From NCBI GenBank assembly GCA_946493765.1, contig CAMMAZ010000008.1, positions 1 through 53,551 of the forward strand: a DNA stretch of 53,551 nt. Direction: 5' to 3'. Under the pieces are notes generated by a model. That model did not search any database. It had not been told where the DNA came from and was given only the letters and a program-made list of their open reading frames with translations. The position numbers were made by a program, and so were the translations under genes. Positions 17,480 through 26,541 of the stretch are shown in pieces (position 1 is the first letter of the stretch; each line of letters opens with the position of its first letter). This DNA is from an uncultured Clostridia bacterium (GTDB lineage: Bacteria > Bacillota > Clostridia > Oscillospirales > Acutalibacteraceae).

Positions 17480-17911
17480 ATGTTGATGGGTGAATTTCAA
17501 CATAATATTGACAAAAAAGGTCGCATTTTCATTCCGGCAAAATTTCGGGAAGAAATGGGCGACCAGATTGTTGTTGCCAAATCTTTGGATAAAACCCCCT
17601 GTTTGTTCGTTTATTCCGCTGCAGAATGGCAAAAGCTTGTGGATAAAATCAGTGAAAAACCCTTTTCCAGTTCCAGAAAATTGCAGCGCTATCTGTTTTC
17701 TGTTGCAATTGATGCGGAATACGATGCGCAGGGCAGAATTCTGATTCCCTTGCAGCTGCGGGAGTTTGCAGCGCTTACAGAACCGCAGAAGGCGATGGTT
17801 ATCGGTGTGAACAACCGGTTGGAAATCTGGAACCAGGAAAACTGGGCGAATGAAGAAGACGATATTTCACAGGATGAGATTTTAAAAGCGCTGGAAGAGT
17901 GTGAACTATAA
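17480..17911 (+). CDS. mraZ: Transcriptional regulator MraZ
   Basis: MraZ is a ring-shaped DNA-binding protein with two AbrB-like halves that controls the dcw cluster from its own promoter. It begins MLMGEFQHNIDKKGRIFIPAK, and the second DXXXR-type motif is in DAEYDAQGRILIP. Length from ATG 17480 is 143 aa, the family norm; SD-like GGAGAAGGGA lies upstream. A longer frame back to 17381 lacks homology and an SD. The stop overlaps the rsmH start (TAATG). Confidence 0.95.
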   Translation: MLMGEFQHNIDKKGRIFIPAKFREEMGDQIVVAKSLDKTPCLFVYSAAEWQKLVDKISEKPFSSSRKLQRYLFSVAIDAEYDAQGRILIPLQLREFAALTEPQKAMVIGVNNRLEIWNQENWANEEDDISQDEILKALEECEL

Positions 17912-18834
17912 TGTTTGAGCATAAAAGTGTTTTGCTGGACGAATCGATCGCGGCGCTGCAAATTAAGCCGGAAGGCATTTATGTTGATGGAACAGCCGGT
18001 GGCGGCGGACATTCTTATGCAATTGCTTCGCGTTTAACAACTGGCAGGTTGATTAGTATTGACCGGGATCCGGACGCAGTAAATGCAACGGCAGAAAGGC
18101 TCGCATCATTTAAAAATGTAATGGTGGTGCATGACCGTTTTTCCAATATCAAAACGATTCTGCGACAGCTTCAAATCGAGAAAATCGACGGCATGCTTTT
18201 AGATCTGGGCGTTTCTTCCTATCAATTGGATACCAGGGAAAGAGGATTTTCCTATCACGGCGACGCGCCGCTGGATATGCGCATGAGCAAGACCGGCGTC
18301 ACGGCGGCGCAACTTGTCAATACGTTGTCGGCAGCAGAGCTTTCCCATATTTTTTTCACTTATGCGGACGAGAAATTTGCATTCAAAATTGCAGATCGGA
18401 TCGTGCAGCAGCGCAAAGAGCAGCCGATTGAAACAACAGCTGCCTTGTATCAAATCGTAGCAAATTGTTATCCTGCCAAATTCAAACGGGACGGCAATCC
18501 GGCCAGAAAGGTGTTTCAGGCGCTGCGCATCGCAGTGAACGGCGAGCTGGAGGAAGTCAAACAGGGCATTGAGGACGCATTCGAATTGTTGCAGATCGGC
18601 GGCAGAATAGCGGTTATCACTTTTCATTCGGTGGAAGACAGATTGGTCAAACAATGTTTTGCGACGTTTTGCCGCGGCTGCGAATGTCCGCCGGATTTTC
18701 CGGTTTGTGTTTGCGGCAAAACACCAAGGGCTAAATTGGTGTTTAAAAAACCGATTGAAGCGTCGATGGCCGAACAAAATGAAAATCAAAGGAGCAGAAG
18801 CGCCAAACTTCGCGCTGTTGAGCGTATAAAATGA
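17911..18834 (+). CDS. rsmH: 16S rRNA (cytosine(1402)-N(4))-methyltransferase
   Basis: RsmH methylates N4 of C1402 in the decoding centre. The SAM-binding motif GTAGGGGHS (about 29-37) is clear, with DRDPDA, LLDLGVSSYQLD, ERGFSY and the C-terminal PRAKLVFKKPIEA and RSRSAKLRAVER. Length is 307 aa. The start shares one nucleotide with the mraZ stop, so translation is probably coupled. Confidence 0.97.
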   Translation: MFEHKSVLLDESIAALQIKPEGIYVDGTAGGGGHSYAIASRLTTGRLISIDRDPDAVNATAERLASFKNVMVVHDRFSNIKTILRQLQIEKIDGMLLDLGVSSYQLDTRERGFSYHGDAPLDMRMSKTGVTAAQLVNTLSAAELSHIFFTYADEKFAFKIADRIVQQRKEQPIETTAALYQIVANCYPAKFKRDGNPARKVFQALRIAVNGELEEVKQGIEDAFELLQIGGRIAVITFHSVEDRLVKQCFATFCRGCECPPDFPVCVCGKTPRAKLVFKKPIEASMAEQNENQRSRSAKLRAVERIK

Positions 18835-18850
18835 AAAGGAGCGAGAATAA

Positions 18851-19291
18851 ATGCAGGATATTTATAGTGCGTATGACGTGACAAAGGCATATACAACCAA
18901 TACATCTGCTGCGCCCAAACGCCCTATCGAGCCGTCCAGACGTGCTGAAATCAAGAGACTGCCTGTACAACGCCGGCAGCCAAAACGGAAAAGCGGCGTC
19001 GCAACGAAGGTGCTGATCGCGGCAATCGTATTTTTCATGCTCTTTTTTAATATTTTTACCAAGGTGCAGATCAGCGACGTGAAAACCGAAATCGACGCGG
19101 CGGACGCCGTGATCGAGGAACTCAACAGCGAAGAGACGCGCCTGAACATGAAAATGGAAAGCATGATCTCTTATTCCAAGCTGGAAGAAGCAGCGTCTGC
19201 GCTTGGGATGAAAAAGAAGTCCAAAAGCCAGGTGCATTATATCGATATTTCCGGCGACGATCATGCCCAAATCATCAGCGGCGACGAATGA
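18851..19291 (+). CDS. ftsL: FtsL-like cell division protein
   Basis: FtsL is a small bitopic protein of the divisome that links FtsB/DivIC and the FtsW-PBP pair. Seen are a basic cytoplasmic N-terminus (about 1-55), one membrane segment (about 56-75, VLIAAIVFFMLFFNIF) and an extracytoplasmic coiled coil (about 80-130). Sequence is poorly conserved in this family; the topology and position between rsmH and the PBP decide the call. The ATG follows AAAAGGAGCG. Confidence 0.85.
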   Translation: MQDIYSAYDVTKAYTTNTSAAPKRPIEPSRRAEIKRLPVQRRQPKRKSGVATKVLIAAIVFFMLFFNIFTKVQISDVKTEIDAADAVIEELNSEETRLNMKMESMISYSKLEEAASALGMKKKSKSQVHYIDISGDDHAQIISGDE

Positions 19292-19329
19292 AAAGGCATA
19301 GAAATCCGGTCGCTTCAATACTATATAGT

Positions 19330-19360
19330 AAACGAGGGTTGAAATACAGCTCTCGTTTTT
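19330..19360 (+). terminator. Hairpin with T-run between ftsL and the PBP gene
   Basis: An 11-bp stem (19330-19340 with 19348-19358, two G-U pairs), 7-nt loop, ends in GTTTTT. It resembles a partial terminator or attenuator inside the dcw cluster. Confidence 0.5.
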
Positions 19361-19402
19361 GCCGAATTTATATACATTGAAAATTGAAAGGATGAAAGAC
19401 CG

Positions 19403-21610
19403 TTGAGCAGTGGGTTAAACAAAAAATTGTGGTATCGCGCATTTGTCTTGTTGCTTGTTTTGGTAATCGGCGGATTTGGTGTGACGACTTTTTCGCTGGG
19501 CAACATCATGCTGGTCAATTCGGACTTTTATCGTGAAAAGGCGGAATCGCAGCAACTGCGCGACACCGTTATCCAGGCGGCGCGCGGCAATATTTATGAC
19601 GCAAATATGAACGTGCTGGCAACCAGTGCCACTGTTTGGCAAACCTATGTTACCCCCAGCAGCATTTCCAAAGAAGAGCAGGAGCCGATTGCAAAGGGAC
19701 TCGCCGAGATCCTTGAGATGGATTATGAGGACGTATTGAAAGAAGTAACAGCTGATACCGGGTATGAAACCGTTGGCAGTCCGGTGGAAAAAGAAACGGC
19801 AGATAAAATCAGAACCTTTATTTCGGAAAACGGATTTGGTTCGGTCGTGGGATTGGATGAAACCACCACCCGCTATTATCCGAACAACAACCTGCTTTCC
19901 ACAGTGCTGGGATTTGTGGGAACGGATAATCAGGGACTCAGCGGCATCGAATACAGCTACGACGATGTTTTGACCGGCACACCCGGCCGAATTGTTGCGG
20001 CAAAAAATGCGAAAGGTGCCGATTTGCCGTTTTCCTATGAAAAGGTTGTCGATGCCGAAGCAGGCAATTCGTTGGTGCTCACCATCGATGAATACATACA
20101 GCATGTGGTTGAAAAATATCTGGAACAGGCAGTCGAAGAAAACGAAGTCACCAACAGAGGTTGCTGTATCGTTATGGATGTGAACAGCGGCGAAGTGCTG
20201 GCGATGGCGACCAAACCGGATTATGATCCGAATGAGCCGTTTGTCATTTATGATGAAGCAACCGCAGAAGCGATTTCTAAACTGACCGGTGACGAAAAAT
20301 CAGAAGCGATTTCCACGGCGCAGCAAAGTCAGTGGCGCAACAAATGTGTTTCGGATGTTTACGAGCCCGGTTCGGTATTCAAAATCATCACAGGATCCGC
20401 CGCGTTGGAAGAAGGCACACTCAAAACATCCGATCATTTTTCCTGCCCCGGTTATATCGTGATCGGGGGAGAACGCATCAACTGCCATAAAACGCAGGGT
20501 CACGGCGGGCAGACGTTAAAGCAAGCGTTTATGAATTCCTGCAACCCTGCATTTATCACGATTGGACAGAACTTGGGCATTGCCAAATTTACCGAATACC
20601 GGGAGGCTTTTGGGTTAGAATCCTTGACCGGTATTGATCTGCCAGGTGAGTCTGCACCGATTTATCATGAAGAATCCTCCATGGGCGTGGTTGAATTGGC
20701 ATCTGAATCTTTTGGGCAGACTTTCAAAATCACCCCTATTCAGTTGATCACAGCCATTTCAGCGGCCGTCAACGGCGGATATTTATATAAACCACATGTC
20801 GTAAAGCAAATTCTGGATTCCGACAATAATATTGTTGAAAATATAGAAGAGACCGTTGTGCGGCAGGTCATTTCCGAAGAAACTTCTGCGATTATCTGCG
20901 ACAATTTGGAAGCAGTCGTCAGTGAAGGTACCGGTAAAAACGCATATGTGGCCGGTTACCGTATCGGCGGAAAAACCGGAACATCCCAGAAGATCGACAC
21001 ACAGGATGAACAGGGAAATATCCGGAAATATATTGCGTCTTTCTGTGCGATTGCACCGGCGGATGATCCGCAAATCGCAGTTTTGATGCTGCTGGATGAA
21101 CCGAATGTCCCCAACCCTTACGGCGGAACATTGGTGGCTCCTTTTGTGGGCAAAATATCCGAAGAAATTCTGCCGTATCTCGGGGTAACGCCGCAATACA
21201 CCGAAGAAGAAGCGGAATCGCTGTCTACCACCACGCCGGACGTGATGGGTAAAAGTTTAAGCGAAGCAAAATCTGCGATCGCAGAAGCCGGTCTGACCGC
21301 GCGGGTCATTGGCGAGGGCGATTCGGTCGTGCGGCAGGTACCGGGCGCGTCTTCTTCGATCCCGAAAGGCGGCACGGTTGTCATCTACACCGATAATGCG
21401 GAAGAGCAAAAGGCCACAACGGTTCCGAATTTTGAGGGGATGACCGTTTCCGAAGCCAACGAAGCCGCTGTCAATGCGGGACTGAATATTATTATTGAAG
21501 GCTCCACCACCAACTCAACGGCTTATTCCCAGTCCATTGAAAAAGATACACAGGTAGAAACCGGCACCGTTGTGACTGTCGGATTCCGGGAAACCGTTAC
21601 AGTACAATAA
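19403..21610 (+). CDS. ftsI: Penicillin-binding protein 2 / SpoVD-type transpeptidase with two PASTA domains
   Basis: This class B penicillin-binding protein (735 aa) cross-links peptidoglycan at the septum. One N-terminal membrane anchor (about 10-32) precedes the dimerisation domain with RGNIYDANMNVLA. The transpeptidase motifs are SVFK (Ser324), SCN and KTGT. Two PASTA repeats end the protein (about 605-670 and 671-735). PASTA-bearing class B PBPs of Firmicutes include division PBP2B and the sporulation protein SpoVD; only one is here, next to ftsL, so the division role is preferred. The TTG start is 10 nt after AAAGGA. Confidence 0.93.
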   Translation: MSSGLNKKLWYRAFVLLLVLVIGGFGVTTFSLGNIMLVNSDFYREKAESQQLRDTVIQAARGNIYDANMNVLATSATVWQTYVTPSSISKEEQEPIAKGLAEILEMDYEDVLKEVTADTGYETVGSPVEKETADKIRTFISENGFGSVVGLDETTTRYYPNNNLLSTVLGFVGTDNQGLSGIEYSYDDVLTGTPGRIVAAKNAKGADLPFSYEKVVDAEAGNSLVLTIDEYIQHVVEKYLEQAVEENEVTNRGCCIVMDVNSGEVLAMATKPDYDPNEPFVIYDEATAEAISKLTGDEKSEAISTAQQSQWRNKCVSDVYEPGSVFKIITGSAALEEGTLKTSDHFSCPGYIVIGGERINCHKTQGHGGQTLKQAFMNSCNPAFITIGQNLGIAKFTEYREAFGLESLTGIDLPGESAPIYHEESSMGVVELASESFGQTFKITPIQLITAISAAVNGGYLYKPHVVKQILDSDNNIVENIEETVVRQVISEETSAIICDNLEAVVSEGTGKNAYVAGYRIGGKTGTSQKIDTQDEQGNIRKYIASFCAIAPADDPQIAVLMLLDEPNVPNPYGGTLVAPFVGKISEEILPYLGVTPQYTEEEAESLSTTTPDVMGKSLSEAKSAIAEAGLTARVIGEGDSVVRQVPGASSSIPKGGTVVIYTDNAEEQKATTVPNFEGMTVSEANEAAVNAGLNIIIEGSTTNSTAYSQSIEKDTQVETGTVVTVGFRETVTVQ

Positions 21611-21642
21611 CAAAACAGCGATAAAAAACGAGGTAATATGAA

Positions 21643-23070
21643 ATGAAATTTGGAGAGTTTTTTAAAGACGCACCACAAAAAACGGCACAAACAGAAGTGA
21701 CCGGGGTCTACTGTGATTCGCGCAAAGTCACAAAGGATTCCATTTTCGTCTGTATCAAAGGCACCGCCATGGACGGACACGACTATGCGGCAGACGCGGT
21801 CAAGGCGGGCGCTGTTGCCGTTGTCTGTGAACGGGATTTAGGGCTTGACAACCAGATTCTCGTCAATGACACCCGCATGGTCTATGCGCAGCTTTGCGCA
21901 AAATATTTCGGCAATCCCGCCAGCCGGCTGAAACTCATCGGCGTGACCGGAACCAGCGGAAAAACCTCGGTGACCTATATGTTAAAATCGCTTTTGGAGC
22001 AGGCGGGACACAAAGTCGGCCTGATCGGAACGATTCAGAACATCATCGGAGAACAAACGCTGCCTGCAAAAAACACAACGCCGGACGCCTATGAGCTGCA
22101 TTCGCTGTTTGCATTAATGGAGAAGGCGGGCTGTGAATATGTTGTGATGGAGGTTTCCTCCCATGCACTGGATCAAAAACGGGTCTATGGTCTGTCGTTC
22201 CTTTGCGGCGTGTTTACCAATTTAACGCAGGATCATCTGGATTATCATCAAACAATGGAAAATTACCTGCAAGCCAAATTGCAGCTGTTTCAAATGTGTC
22301 AAACGGCAGTCATTAATGCCGATGACAGCTATGCAAAACGTGTGGTAGAAAGCTGCAATTGCAAAACGCTGACTGTATCTGCCGTTTCCAATGACGCGGA
22401 TTTTTCCGCAAAGGAAATCAAATATAAAACCGGCAGCGTCAGCTATGAATTGGTCACAACCGGCGCCATCGGCAGAGTGACGATCCACACACCCGGAATC
22501 TTTTCGGTTTACAATAGTATGCTGGCCGGCGTTGTCGGCATTGCAATCGGCATGGACTTTCACGACGTCGTGCGGTACTTGTGCAATAGCAGCGGTGTGA
22601 AAGGAAGAGTGGAGGTCGTCCCTTCGGATCGGGATTTTACCATGATTATCGATTATGCACACACCCCCGACGAACTGGAAAATGTATTGAAAATGCTAAA
22701 TCAGATCAAAAAAGGACGTTTGGTCACATTATTCGGCTGCGGCGGCGACCGGGATAAAGGCAAACGGCCGATCATGGGAGAAATCGCGGCGAGACTGTCG
22801 GATGTGGTGATCGTCACCTCAGATAATCCCAGAAGTGAAAATCCGGGAAAGATCATCGAAGATATTCTGCAAGGCATGAAAGACAGCGAAACACCGTATA
22901 CTGTGATAGAAAACAGAGCCGATGCGATCCGATATGCGATTGACAACGCACAGACGGATGATGTATTATTATTTGCAGGGAAAGGACATGAAACCTATCA
23001 GATATTAAACAGCGGAACGATTCACTTTGACGAACGGGAAGTGATCCGCGACGCATTAAAAAAGGATTAA
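21643..23070 (+). CDS. murE: UDP-MurNAc-tripeptide synthetase (meso-diaminopimelate type)
   Basis: MurE adds the third residue of the peptidoglycan stem peptide. The ATP site is GVTGTSGKTSVTYM (about 105). DYAHTPDELE, GCGGDRDKGKRP and the C-terminal GKGHE are conserved. The specificity motif reads DNPR (about 394-397), known from meso-diaminopimelate enzymes, so the wall is predicted to contain meso-DAP. Length is 475 aa. The ATG at 21643 follows GAGG; a nearer ATG at 21638 hits a stop at once. Confidence 0.96.
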   Translation: MKFGEFFKDAPQKTAQTEVTGVYCDSRKVTKDSIFVCIKGTAMDGHDYAADAVKAGAVAVVCERDLGLDNQILVNDTRMVYAQLCAKYFGNPASRLKLIGVTGTSGKTSVTYMLKSLLEQAGHKVGLIGTIQNIIGEQTLPAKNTTPDAYELHSLFALMEKAGCEYVVMEVSSHALDQKRVYGLSFLCGVFTNLTQDHLDYHQTMENYLQAKLQLFQMCQTAVINADDSYAKRVVESCNCKTLTVSAVSNDADFSAKEIKYKTGSVSYELVTTGAIGRVTIHTPGIFSVYNSMLAGVVGIAIGMDFHDVVRYLCNSSGVKGRVEVVPSDRDFTMIIDYAHTPDELENVLKMLNQIKKGRLVTLFGCGGDRDKGKRPIMGEIAARLSDVVIVTSDNPRSENPGKIIEDILQGMKDSETPYTVIENRADAIRYAIDNAQTDDVLLFAGKGHETYQILNSGTIHFDEREVIRDALKKD

Positions 23071-23083
23071 GGAGTTCGGATTT

Positions 23084-24130
23084 ATGTTCAGCATCTTGCA
23101 GATTGTAACGGCGGTAGCCGGCTTTGTAATCACGGCGGCATCGGGATTCATATTTATCCCGTTTTTGCGAAAAATACATTTTGGACAGACGATTCTGGAT
23201 ATTGGACCGAAATGGCATAAAAATAAACAGGGAACGCCGATCATGGGCGGTTTTATGTTCATGGCCGGTACCTTATTAGCGGTTGTAATCGGCTATATGC
23301 TGGCATTTGCGGTTTCCGGGCAGGGAGCTGCGGATTTTGCAGGCAGGCTTCTCAGCGAGTTTACCGCCAGCAAATCGCGTTTGATCCAATTTATCGCAGG
23401 GATCATGCTGGCGCTTTTGATGATGTTTATCGGCTTTATGGACGATTATATCAAAGCGGTCAAAAAGCAGAATCTCGGTCTGCGCGCCAGTCAGAAAACG
23501 TTTTTGCAGCTTTTATGCGCGGCCTGTTATTTGATCACCATGTATCTGGGTGGTATGCACACGACCTGGCTGCCGTTTGTGGGGCAGGTCGACATTACTT
23601 CCGGCTTCGGTCTTTTGTTCTGGCCGGTCGCATTGATCTTTATTTATGGTTTTACCAACGCGGTTAACTTGACCGACGGGGTCGATGGGTTGGCAACCAG
23701 CGTGACAATCGTCGTTACAGCGTTTTTCTTTGCGGCAAGCGTTTTGACCTATCATTATGGCTACAGCCTGTTAACCGCAGCGCTGCTCGGTGCATTACTC
23801 GGTTTCCTCGTTTGGAACATGCATCCGGCAAAAGTGTTCATGGGCGATACCGGTTCCATGTTTTTGGGCGGAATTGTTGTGGCCTTTGCATTCGCAATCA
23901 ACCGCCCGATCCTTTTGTTTTTCGCAGGTATCCTGTATTTCATAGAAGCTTTATCTGTTGTCATTCAGGTCACGTATTATAAGAAAACCAAAAAGAGAAT
24001 TTTTAAAATGAGCCCGATCCATCATCATTTTGAAATGTGCGGCTGGTCGGAAAACAAGATTGTGAGCGTCTTTTCTTTGGTTGCATTCATCGGCTGTTTT
24101 GCGGCGTTGCTGATCATGCAATTATTATAA
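23084..24130 (+). CDS. mraY: Phospho-MurNAc-pentapeptide transferase
   Basis: MraY makes lipid I by moving phospho-MurNAc-pentapeptide to undecaprenyl phosphate. About ten membrane segments are evident. The catalytic Asp pair is in FMDDYIK, with NLTDGVDGLA and GDTGSMFLGG, and the HHH loop is SPIHHHFEMCGW. At 348 aa it is a little longer than Bacillus MraY, with extra residues between the first two membrane segments and the DDYIK motif. The SD AAGGAG is upstream. murF and murD, which often flank mraY, are missing. Confidence 0.97.
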   Translation: MFSILQIVTAVAGFVITAASGFIFIPFLRKIHFGQTILDIGPKWHKNKQGTPIMGGFMFMAGTLLAVVIGYMLAFAVSGQGAADFAGRLLSEFTASKSRLIQFIAGIMLALLMMFIGFMDDYIKAVKKQNLGLRASQKTFLQLLCAACYLITMYLGGMHTTWLPFVGQVDITSGFGLLFWPVALIFIYGFTNAVNLTDGVDGLATSVTIVVTAFFFAASVLTYHYGYSLLTAALLGALLGFLVWNMHPAKVFMGDTGSMFLGGIVVAFAFAINRPILLFFAGILYFIEALSVVIQVTYYKKTKKRIFKMSPIHHHFEMCGWSENKIVSVFSLVAFIGCFAALLIMQLL

Positions 24131-24151
24131 ATTGTCCGGGAGGAAATCATT

Positions 24152-25321
24152 TTGCCAGATAACGCTTTGACAAGGGCAAAAAGAGAACAGCAGACAAGAA
24201 CACGCAGCAAACCAGGCTTGTTCCAGCGGGGCAAGCTTGATTTGACTTTTTTGTTTCTTGTTTTGATTCTGCTTGCAACCGGTCTTGTGATGCTGTTTTC
24301 CGCGAGTGCGCCTTATGCGTCGACCTATTATAATAACAGCTACCATTTTATCACCAGACAGCTTGTGTTCGCCGTTGCCGGCGTGATCGCCATGCTGTTT
24401 ATTTCCAAAATCAATTATCATATTTTAAAAAATCTGCGTTGGATATTCGCAGGTGTCACCGCGGCGCTGCTTTGCGCGGTGCTGGTTATGCCGGAAGCGG
24501 TGCCCGGGTTCAAACGTTGGATCGCGATCGGTTCCTTCACATTCCAGCCCTCCGAAATCGCAAAATTCACATTGACGCTGCTGCTGGCCTATTTCATTTC
24601 CCGTTACCAGCACAGAATGGGTGAATGGAAATTCATTCTGGAACTGTTTTTGATCATCGGCGTGACCTGCGGACTGGTCATTTTGGAAAAGCACCTGTCG
24701 GCAACGATTTTGATTTTTGCAATCGGTATCGCACTTTTGTTTGCGGGCGGCATGAAAATCAAATGGATGGTCGGCATTGGAGGCGTCGGGATCGGCGGCT
24801 TTGTTATTGCGGTTTTGACCGGGCTTATCAGCTACGGTAGCGACCGTATCACCTATTGGCTGGATCCTTGGGCGGATCCGCAGGGATTGGGCTACCAGAC
24901 GATCCAGTCGCTTCTGGCAATCGGTTCAGGCGGTCTGATGGGGCAGGGGCTTGGCGAATCCAATCAGAAATATCTGTGGGTACCGGAACCGCAAAACGAC
25001 TTTATTTTCTCCATTGTCTGCGAAGAACTGGGGCTGATCGGTGCATTATTGATCGTGGTCGCGTTCGCACTGCTTGTTTGGCGCGGCTTTGTCATTGCGA
25101 TGCGCAGCGCGGATAAATTCGGTGCACTGCTGGTGATCGGTATCACTTTTCATGTTGGCCTGCAAACGGTTCTCAACATGCTGGTCGTCACCAACACCAT
25201 CCCGAACACCGGTATCAGTCTTCCGTTTTTCAGCTATGGCGGCAGCGCACTTTTGATGCTGCTGGCGGAAATGGGCGTGATTTTATCGGTCTCCAGACGA
25301 TGTAATATGGAAAAGGTATAA
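24152..25321 (+). CDS. ftsW: FtsW/RodA/SpoVE-family glycosyltransferase
   Basis: FtsW polymerises lipid II into septal glycan together with its partner PBP. The protein (389 aa) has about ten membrane segments and the SEDS motifs: FQPSEIAKF, EKHLSATIL, WVPEPQNDFIFSI and the C-terminal PFFSYGGSALL. The TTG start follows GGGAGGAAA. Location between mraY and murG supports FtsW; SpoVE is an alternative in spore formers and the two cannot be separated by sequence here. Confidence 0.92.
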   Translation: MPDNALTRAKREQQTRTRSKPGLFQRGKLDLTFLFLVLILLATGLVMLFSASAPYASTYYNNSYHFITRQLVFAVAGVIAMLFISKINYHILKNLRWIFAGVTAALLCAVLVMPEAVPGFKRWIAIGSFTFQPSEIAKFTLTLLLAYFISRYQHRMGEWKFILELFLIIGVTCGLVILEKHLSATILIFAIGIALLFAGGMKIKWMVGIGGVGIGGFVIAVLTGLISYGSDRITYWLDPWADPQGLGYQTIQSLLAIGSGGLMGQGLGESNQKYLWVPEPQNDFIFSIVCEELGLIGALLIVVAFALLVWRGFVIAMRSADKFGALLVIGITFHVGLQTVLNMLVVTNTIPNTGISLPFFSYGGSALLMLLAEMGVILSVSRRCNMEKV

Positions 25322-25335
25322 AGGGGGAATCCGTT

Positions 25336-26457
25336 ATGCATATTGTTTTTGTCGCCGGCGGGACCGGCGGGCACATCAATCCGGCAATTGCGATTGCAGG
25401 CACTGTCCGGCAGCGGCATAAGGACGCGAAAATCAGCTTTATCGGCAACCGGACCGGCATGGAAGCGACACTTGTCCCCAAAGCCGGCTATGACTTTTAT
25501 CCGATCGACGTTGCGGGTTTTCAGCGAAAACCAAGCTTTCAAAATTTAAAAAGAAACATCGACGCCGTTTATAAAATGTTTCATTCGACCCGGCAAAGCG
25601 AACAGCTGCTGCGTGAATTAAAGCCGGATATGGTGGTTGGTACCGGCGGCTACACCTGCGGACCTGTTTTGCGCAAAGCGGCCAAAATGGGCATTAAAAC
25701 GGCGACGCATGAGCAAAATGCTTTTCCCGGTGTGACGACAAAAATGCTTTGTAAGTATGTTAATGAAGTCATGGTGGCGATGCCGCAGGCCATTGGCCGT
25801 TTGCCGGACAACCGAAAATACACCGTAACCGGCAATCCGGTGCGGCAGGAAATCATCCATGCCGATCAACAAAGCGCGCGAAAAAAACTGGGGTTGGACA
25901 ACCGGCCGATGATTTTATCACTCGGCGGATCGCTCGGCGCGCGTGCGATCAATGAGGCGGTCGCCGAACTGCTCGCTTGGCATGCCAACACCGGAAAGTA
26001 CTATCATTTTCACGCCATTGGAAAACACGGCATGGGCTTTATGCCGCAGCTGCTGCACGATAAAGGCGTGGACTATGAAAACAGTAAAACGTTGCGCATT
26101 TCGGAATATATCTATGATATGGATCTGGTTTTGCCGGCGGCGGATCTTGTGATCAACCGGGCCGGCGCTGCGACCTTAAGCGAACTGCAGGTGCAGGGCA
26201 AACCGTCGATTCTGATCCCATCGCCGAACGTGGCGGAGAATCATCAATATTATAATGCAAAAGCATTGGCGGATAACGGCGCTGCAATTTTAATCGAAGA
26301 AAAGGATCTAACGGGACAAAGGCTGATCGAAGCGGTCAAAGGCGTGATCGAAAATCCCGAAAAGCTGCATCAGATGGGAAAGGCGGCATCGGCAATGGCA
26401 GTTTTCGATGCCAATGAACGGATTTATGACGTTTTGATGCGCCTGTATTTATCCTGA
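25336..26457 (+). CDS. murG: UDP-GlcNAc:lipid I N-acetylglucosaminyltransferase
   Basis: MurG converts lipid I to lipid II at the inner membrane face. The N-terminal loop AGGTGGHINPAIAIA, HEQNAFPG, VTGNPVR, LSLGGSLGARAINEA and INRAGAATLSEL followed by NHQYYNA are the known donor and acceptor site motifs. Length is 373 aa. The ATG follows AAGGGGGAA, 14 nt after ftsW. Confidence 0.97.
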   Translation: MHIVFVAGGTGGHINPAIAIAGTVRQRHKDAKISFIGNRTGMEATLVPKAGYDFYPIDVAGFQRKPSFQNLKRNIDAVYKMFHSTRQSEQLLRELKPDMVVGTGGYTCGPVLRKAAKMGIKTATHEQNAFPGVTTKMLCKYVNEVMVAMPQAIGRLPDNRKYTVTGNPVRQEIIHADQQSARKKLGLDNRPMILSLGGSLGARAINEAVAELLAWHANTGKYYHFHAIGKHGMGFMPQLLHDKGVDYENSKTLRISEYIYDMDLVLPAADLVINRAGAATLSELQVQGKPSILIPSPNVAENHQYYNAKALADNGAAILIEEKDLTGQRLIEAVKGVIENPEKLHQMGKAASAMAVFDANERIYDVLMRLYLS

Positions 26458-26541
26458 ACAAGTCTTTTTTAACCAAATATCCCCGTTTCACATAAAATAG
26501 ACTGCATAGTAGTTTATCTTATGGATTGGACGGTGGGTAAA

